Shown piece by piece: positions 59,442 to 64,000 of a stretch of DNA of 64,000 nucleotides. The notes under the pieces were generated by a model that saw only the letters and a list, made by a program, of their open reading frames with translations, was not told the DNA's origin and did no database searches. This DNA is from Bryobacterales bacterium (GTDB lineage Bacteria; Acidobacteriota; Terriglobia; Bryobacterales; Bryobacteraceae): assembly GCA_020851555.1 (NCBI GenBank), contig JADZCM010000017.1, forward strand, positions 186,001 to 250,000, read 5' to 3'. Positions within the stretch are counted from its first letter, which is position 1. The number at the start of each line of letters is the position of its first letter. Made by a program: the position numbers and the translations under genes.

Positions 59442-60905
59442 CTATTGCTGGCCGGCGTCGGACTGCAAACCCAGATCCGTGAGAATCTTGGGCGCCGGAT
59501 CGTCCATCGCCAGCAACCCGTGGCAGGAGTTGCAGTCCTGCGAGATGGTCTTTCCGTCCTGGCTGGCGTGCTGCTCATCGTGGCAGCGGAAGCAGCCCGG
59601 GAAGTCGGTGTGCCCGATGTTGTTGGGGTAGCTGCCCCAGACCACCTTCATGCTGGGGAAGACGTTCCGGTTGTAGATCGCTACCAGCGCCCGGGCCGAG
59701 CGGGCAATGTCTCCGCGCCGCCGGGCATAGGCGTCCGCGTGGTTCTCGCGATAGTAGCGCTCCAGCCCGGCGGGAATCGCCGAAGTGGCCGCCTGGTTCG
59801 ACGGGTAGGACGCCCGGATCAGTTCGACCGACTTTTCCTTGATGTGAGGAAGGTTGCGGTCTATCTCTCCGGCGCCCATGGCCCGGTCCACGGCCCGTTC
59901 GGGCAGGTCGAAGGTGTGCGTCGGACGGTTGTGGCAGTCCATGCAATCCATCTCGCGCAACGGCAGGCCCGCCACCTCCTCGGGTTTCGCATCCGGCGAC
60001 AGGTAGGTGGTGGGACGTCCGTCGCCCGCCGTGTACTCAACCCAGGGGATCTTCTGCCGCGACTCATCCGCGGGGCGGTAGCGTACCCGTATGCCGGCGC
60101 CCAGGTGCCGGCCGTGGATTCCTGGCCCGCGCCGGCCGCCTCCCACGCGCATCAACAGGACGGTCTTGGTAAGCGTGTTGGCCTCGTCCCCGGCGAACTT
60201 CTCAATCACGCGGATCCGGTCCTCGGCAAACTTGTCCGGCCAGTGGCAGGTCTCGCAGGTTTCCCGCGCCGGACGCAGGTTGCGGACCGGGGTGGGAATG
60301 GGACGCTCATAGGTGTTGAACGTCACGGCAAAGACCTGGCCGATGCCCGATATCTTGCTGCGCACGAACCAGGAGGCGCCTTCGCCGATGTGACACTTGA
60401 CGCACGCCACGCGCGAGTGGGGCGAGTTCTGGTAGGCGGCGAACTCCGGCTGCATCACGGTGTGGCAGGTCAGGCCGCAGAAGGTCACGCTGTCCATGTA
60501 GCCCACGGCGCTGTAGCTGGTCTGCGCGGCGATGACGATGTTCACCGCGGTGGCCAGCCCCACGAACAGCGCCAGGCGGCGGAATTCCGGGTTGCGGAGG
60601 TTCAGGGGCGGGAAAGCCGAGGGGTAGGAGCCTTTCCTGCGCTCCTTCCGGAAGCGCAGGTAGATCCCCGCCGGTATCAGGGCCAGCCCCAGGAAGAACA
60701 TAGCCGGCAGGATGAGAAAGGCAAGAATCCCGAAATAGGGATTGTCGACCTCGCGCCCGAAACTCAAGGCCAGCACGAAGAACCAGAAGATAGCGGCCGA
60801 GGTTACCAGGACCACACCGGTGAGGCTGATAGGATTCACGGAGAGATGCACCACCGGGGGCAGCCCCTCACGAATCCGCTTGGAAAAAGTTGAGCGGCTT
60901 TCCAT
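59442..60905 (-). CDS. NapC/NirT-type membrane multihaem cytochrome c
   Basis: 487 residues from ATG 60905, with AGGAG seven bases upstream and the ATG overlapping the stop of the preceding gene by one base. Three membrane helices near 30-48, 58-82 and 111-128 anchor a periplasmic domain. Haem motifs are CVKCH (168), CETCH (217), CMDCH (321), CFRCH (438) and CNSCH (458), plus a CX3CH site, CGLTCH (143), at the position of the first NapC haem. HTVMQPEFAAYQNSPHSRVAC is typical of the family. It probably carries electrons from the quinone pool or from the partner cytochrome to a periplasmic acceptor. Confidence 0.9.
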   Translation of the reverse strand: MESRSTFSKRIREGLPPVVHLSVNPISLTGVVLVTSAAIFWFFVLALSFGREVDNPYFGILAFLILPAMFFLGLALIPAGIYLRFRKERRKGSYPSAFPPLNLRNPEFRRLALFVGLATAVNIVIAAQTSYSAVGYMDSVTFCGLTCHTVMQPEFAAYQNSPHSRVACVKCHIGEGASWFVRSKISGIGQVFAVTFNTYERPIPTPVRNLRPARETCETCHWPDKFAEDRIRVIEKFAGDEANTLTKTVLLMRVGGGRRGPGIHGRHLGAGIRVRYRPADESRQKIPWVEYTAGDGRPTTYLSPDAKPEEVAGLPLREMDCMDCHNRPTHTFDLPERAVDRAMGAGEIDRNLPHIKEKSVELIRASYPSNQAATSAIPAGLERYYRENHADAYARRRGDIARSARALVAIYNRNVFPSMKVVWGSYPNNIGHTDFPGCFRCHDEQHASQDGKTISQDCNSCHGLLAMDDPAPKILTDLGLQSDAGQQ

Positions 60906-62569
60906 CAGGACGCTCCTCCCGGCCCGGAGCCCTTCTTGCCGGGCGCGGGGCCGTGGGATTCGCGCTGTCTGGGGCTGACACCCGTCAGCCAAGCTGTGTC
61001 CATGGGGTAGACCTCGGGATCGAAGATCACGAAATAGAAGTGCCAGATTACGATTGAGAGCGTGGCGAGGATGGCTTCGTAGAAGTGAACGGCGGTGGCG
61101 ACATCCAGCCAGCTTTTAGGCAGCCACCTCAGGGTATAATTGACTCCCCACAGAAGCACTCCGGTAATCGCCATAACCGCGGTGCCCCAGATCACGGCCC
61201 AATACTCCGCCTTCTCGACGTACCCATGTGAGGAGAGCCTCGGCTTCCGCTTGCGCAGCCCGAGCAGCCAGGCCAGGTTGAGGAGCCCCTCCCGCGCGTC
61301 TCCGACCCGCGGCCACATCTCACTCCAGTGCGCGCGCAGCCCGCGGCTGGCGATCAAAGTGATCACGTGCAGAAGCGAGACGGCGATCAGAACCGCTCCC
61401 GCGACGCGATGAATCGTCGCCCGCAGGGGGAACACCGTCTCCCAGGCGAGGAGCGGCCGCGCCCACCACTGGTCCGGGTATTTCAGCGCGAAGCCGGTCC
61501 AGGCCAGCACCACGAAAGAGACCAGGAGCAGCGCGTGTTGCAGCCGCTCCATCCCGTACATGCGGATTTCCGGAGAGCCATGGGACGGGTGAGCCGCGCG
61601 CGGCACGAGGCCGGGCGCCGGCCTCAGGCGCAGGCGGAGCAGTTTCCGGATCCAGTCCGCCAGGTTGTGGAGGAACATGAGTCCGAGCGTCACTGGAATG
61701 ATCCCCAGATAGAGGTTGCGAACCCAGCGCACGCCTTCAGGCTCCTTCCCCCCCTCTCCCCAATGAATGGGCCCCAGCGCGAAGCGCTGCCCCGCGCCGG
61801 GATGGCAGGCTCCACAGGTTGCGGCAAGATTCTTCGGGTTAGTGGTGGACTTGGGATCGGAAGACGGCAGGATGTTGTGATAGCCGTGGCAACTGGCGCA
61901 GTTGGCTACCGACTGGGATCCGGCCCTGCCCGCCAGTCCGTGATAGGACGCATCGAAGGTGAGCACCCGGTCCGCAGGCAACCCGAACTTCTGGGACAAC
62001 CTTACGTCGCCGTGGCAGCGGGCGCAGGTATCGCGAATCCGGCCGGGATGGACGGGAGAGGCGGGCTGCGACTTGGCCAGGATGGAGTGCTCTCCGTGAC
62101 AGTCGGTGCAGAGCGGCGCATTGGGCACTCCCTCCATCAGCGCTTTTCCATGCACGCTCTCGCGGTACTGGCTTACCACCTCCGTGTGGCACATCCCGCA
62201 GGTGTCGGGAACGGCTTGCCGGAACTGCTGCGATGCAGGACGGAGGGTCTCGTGGGCGCTGCCGTGGCAGACCCCGCAGTCGGGAGCGGCCGCGTTGCCG
62301 TGCGCCCGGGCCTGGCCATGCACGCCCAGGGCGTCTTCTTTCGCCACCTGAGGATGGCACTGCGCGCACTCCGGCCTGGCGCTTCCCGCCGGATGCGGGA
62401 ACTGCTCGTGCTTCGGGTGGCACGTGGCGCAGTCCACGGAAGCATGGGTGCTGCTTTTGAGGCTCTTGGCCTGGGCTTCATGGCAGGCCGCGCACTCGGC
62501 GGCCGTTTGGCCCGTGGCGGCAAGCACCGAGGCGAGCGCCAGTGCGGCCAGCCGCGGTATGTAGGACAT
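60905..62569 (-). CDS. Nine-haem cytochrome c fused to a cytochrome b561-like membrane domain
   Basis: 554 residues from ATG 62569, with AGGGG seven bases upstream; ATG 62584 is an alternative. A signal peptide (SYIPRLAALALASVLAATGQ) is followed by nine CxxCH motifs within about 265 residues: CAACH, CATCH, CAQCH, CGVCH, CGMCH, CTDCH, CARCH, CASCH and CGACH. From about residue 290, five or so membrane helices with candidate haem-b histidines (MERLQHALLLV, TIHRVAGAVLIAVSLLHVI, IWHFYFVIF) resemble cytochrome b561/formate dehydrogenase gamma. The fusion could pass electrons between quinol and periplasmic haems. First gene of the pair with the NapC/NirT-type gene. Confidence 0.92.
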   Translation of the reverse strand: MSYIPRLAALALASVLAATGQTAAECAACHEAQAKSLKSSTHASVDCATCHPKHEQFPHPAGSARPECAQCHPQVAKEDALGVHGQARAHGNAAAPDCGVCHGSAHETLRPASQQFRQAVPDTCGMCHTEVVSQYRESVHGKALMEGVPNAPLCTDCHGEHSILAKSQPASPVHPGRIRDTCARCHGDVRLSQKFGLPADRVLTFDASYHGLAGRAGSQSVANCASCHGYHNILPSSDPKSTTNPKNLAATCGACHPGAGQRFALGPIHWGEGGKEPEGVRWVRNLYLGIIPVTLGLMFLHNLADWIRKLLRLRLRPAPGLVPRAAHPSHGSPEIRMYGMERLQHALLLVSFVVLAWTGFALKYPDQWWARPLLAWETVFPLRATIHRVAGAVLIAVSLLHVITLIASRGLRAHWSEMWPRVGDAREGLLNLAWLLGLRKRKPRLSSHGYVEKAEYWAVIWGTAVMAITGVLLWGVNYTLRWLPKSWLDVATAVHFYEAILATLSIVIWHFYFVIFDPEVYPMDTAWLTGVSPRQRESHGPAPGKKGSGPGGAS

Positions 62570-62644
62570 CAATGCACCCCTCATTAGTCGTCTCGGCCCT
62601 TCGGCCGCGGGCTGTCCAGCGGGAGCGGCAGCGCGAACAGAGAA

Positions 62645-63043
62645 CTAGCCCTCCGGGCCGCGGGATCTGGCTCCGGAGCTTGCCGCCGGCGTCGAGTCCG
62701 CCACGTCCTGCCGCGCGGCCTTGTCGGCCTTCAATCGCGCGCCCATGATGGCCAGGAAAGCGGTGTCCAGCGGGTCGTCTTCGAAAACCACCGAAACAAT
62801 ACCGGCCTCCCAGGCCCGGGCCAGAATCGCAGGCTCGTTCCTAGTGATCAGAACCACCCGCTCCGGGTTCGGCAGCTTTGAAGGCAACGCCTCCAGCGTC
62901 CCGGTGTCCACCACGATCACCCCTTCCGTCCGGGTGTCGGGATGCTCCACAAGAAGGGGCCTCCACCGCGCGTCCCGAATGAGCAGGTCCCTCAAAGCGC
63001 CGGCATAGGCCCCGTCCGCGATCGCTATTTGGATGGTCTGCAC
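62645..63043 (-). CDS. Stand-alone receiver-like protein
   Basis: 132 residues from GTG 63043, with GGAG eight bases upstream. The alternating pattern IQIAIADGAYAGALRDLLI, then GVIVVDTGTLEAL, then VVLITRNEP, then GIVSVVFEDDP is that of a response-regulator receiver. Asp10, Asp46 and Thr67 sit where the acidic pocket, phosphorylation site and Thr should be, but the conserved lysine before the last helix is missing. No output domain follows; the tail is disordered. It is divergent from the sigma-54 activator and just upstream of the cytochrome operon on the same strand. Confidence 0.65.
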   Translation of the reverse strand: MQTIQIAIADGAYAGALRDLLIRDARWRPLLVEHPDTRTEGVIVVDTGTLEALPSKLPNPERVVLITRNEPAILARAWEAGIVSVVFEDDPLDTAFLAIMGARLKADKAARQDVADSTPAASSGARSRGPEG

Positions 63044-63247
63044 GCTCGAGACTCCTGCTTTGAAGACAGGATCTGCTGCAATCATGGGACCAAAGCTCCC
63101 GGCCGCGGCTCGGGCGCCCGTGATTCAGTTTTTCTGTTGATTCTAAAAGCGATAACGTCGTGGGCGCGGTCGCACTGTAGAGTATTTCGACTCGCCCGAC
63201 AAACGCGGGACAGCGGCAAGACTCAGCGGGGCGCCTCCTGCCCGCGC

Positions 63248-63267
63248 TGGGTGTTTTCACACACCCA
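63248..63267. promoter_or_regulatory. Inverted repeat upstream of the sigma-54 activator gene
   Basis: TGGGTGT-TTTCAC-ACACCCA has perfect 7-bp arms. It ends 14 bp before a TATACT box and so covers the -35 region of the activator promoter; it lies in the divergent gap shared with the receiver-like gene. Confidence 0.45.
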
Positions 63268-63281
63268 AGTGGGACCGCTGC

Positions 63282-63287
63282 TATACT
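63282..63287 (+). promoter_or_regulatory. Candidate -10 of the sigma-54 activator gene
   Basis: TATACT lies 16 bases before the ATG at 63304. No good -35 at 17 bp, where the inverted repeat sits instead, suggesting activator or repressor control. Confidence 0.4.
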
Positions 63288-63303
63288 TTGAGTAGCGGGT
63301 TTC

Positions 63304-64000
63304 ATGTCGAAGATCTTCCCTGGATGGCAGCGCGGTGGAGTGCTGGAAGCTGTTTTCGATCAGTTGCCCGACGCCCTCCTGCTGTACGACAAAGACCTCG
63401 TGATTACGGGGGTCAACGCCGCGGCTGAAAAGATGTTCGGCATGGCGGCCGGCCAGTTGGTGGGCCGGCCGTGCAAGGACGTCTTGCAGTGTAAGGAATG
63501 TGAATCGGGGTGCGGCTTTTTGATCGGCGTGTCCGACCTGCCCTCGATCGTGAACTCCACCGTGCGGCTGCATGGCAACAACGGCCGGGGGCGGCTGGCG
63601 GTGATTCGCACGCGCCAGTTGTTCGACGAGACCGGGCAAATGACCGGCGCGCTCGCCACCATCAAGGAGATCACGGAAGAGGGCCCCGGGCAGCAGAGCG
63701 AGGTCATCGCTCAGAGCCAGAGCATGCGGGACGTGCTTCACTTCGTCCGCCGGGTGGCGGCGAGCGAGGCCACCACGATCCTGCTCGAGGGGGAGAACGG
63801 CACGGGTAAGGACCTGATCGCCAAGACTCTCCACTACCAGAGCCTGCGCCAGGCGGAACCCTTCATCGCCATCAACTGTGCCGCTATCCCGGAGACGCTG
63901 CTCGAAAGCGAGCTGTTCGGTTACGAGAAGGGAGCCTTCACCGACGCGCGGCAGCAGAAGCGCGGCATCTTCGAGTTGGCCGACAAAGGGACGCTGTTCC
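63304..64000 (+). CDS. Sigma-54-dependent transcriptional activator with cysteine-rich PAS domain (runs off the window)
   Basis: About 232 residues are visible from ATG 63304. Residues 15-125 form a PAS domain with a cysteine cluster (GRPCKDVLQCKECESGC), four or five Cys that could bind a metal or respond to redox. The AAA+ domain follows with Walker A EGENGTGKDLIAK and the sigma-54 contact loop GAFTDA in place of the usual GAFTGA. The DNA-binding end is outside the window. Its position beside a multihaem cytochrome operon suggests it may control respiration genes, which is inference. Confidence 0.9.
   Translation, partial: MSKIFPGWQRGGVLEAVFDQLPDALLLYDKDLVITGVNAAAEKMFGMAAGQLVGRPCKDVLQCKECESGCGFLIGVSDLPSIVNSTVRLHGNNGRGRLAVIRTRQLFDETGQMTGALATIKEITEEGPGQQSEVIAQSQSMRDVLHFVRRVAASEATTILLEGENGTGKDLIAKTLHYQSLRQAEPFIAINCAAIPETLLESELFGYEKGAFTDARQQKRGIFELADKGTLF

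Overview
This 64 kb window is high-GC (roughly two-thirds G+C by eye), densely coded bacterial chromosome. The gene set points to an acidobacterium, most likely of the Solibacteres/Bryobacterales type. Supporting signs are BshC of bacillithiol synthesis, a GldA/GldF/GldG-like ABC operon with a DUF4340 gene, a Tat-exported sulfatase with HEAT repeats, secreted DUF1080 and NIPSNAP proteins, a duplicated ThyX-like protein, and NapC/NirT-type multihaem cytochromes. This is inference from gene content; no search was run. I see no phage, plasmid, CRISPR array, rRNA or intact insertion sequence, so this is mostly core chromosome with short accessory patches.

Layout. 1-9 kb (minus strand): metK, ahcY, tig, clpX, lon and rho, covering the S-adenosylmethionine cycle, nascent-chain folding, ATP-dependent proteolysis and transcription termination. 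clpP is missing from its usual place between tig and clpX. 9-17 kb: a secreted DUF1080 protein, a large membrane-bound PAS-PAS-GAF-GGDEF-EAL protein, and a minus-strand group of exported methyltransferase, sulfatase and DinB-like protein. 17-25 kb: fabI, then a six-gene operon with a good promoter joining a GldAFG/DUF4340 ABC system to pncB and a PncA-like nicotinamidase (NAD salvage), then rsfS and hpt. 25-34 kb: a GH3 glycosidase, small oxygenase-like and NIPSNAP proteins, tRNA-Leu(CAA), bshC, hemW, threonine aldolase, a ThyX-like protein and dut. 34-39 kb: a YjhG/YagF-type sugar-acid dehydratase, coaD, an aminotransferase and a type I phosphomannose isomerase.

39-43 kb is the most unusual part. 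A tightly overlapping minus-strand operon encodes a radical SAM/SPASM enzyme, a thioester-reductase-like SDR and an AMP-forming ligase. A small SPASM-only protein runs into it tail to tail. I do not recognise this as a named pathway. 43-54 kb: secreted proteins (helical-repeat, M28 peptidase, triple-repeat protein), ispD-ispF, a PIN/TRAM protein, an RRM protein, guaB, xseA and glnA. 54-58 kb: a lower-GC patch with a YbjN-like gene, then an alanine-dehydrogenase homologue that lacks the catalytic lysine, overlapping a CoA-transferase gene. 58-64 kb: a tandem UspA protein, a 133-bp MITE-like element, a two-gene multihaem cytochrome operon (nine haem motifs fused to cytochrome b561, then a six-haem NapC/NirT protein), a receiver-like protein and the start of a sigma-54 activator with a cysteine-rich PAS domain.

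Many genes overlap by 1-4 bp (GTGA or ATGA junctions), so translational coupling is common. Several genes have a -10-like hexamer so close to the start codon that their mRNAs would be leaderless or nearly so. Several promoters carry an inverted repeat in or next to the core.
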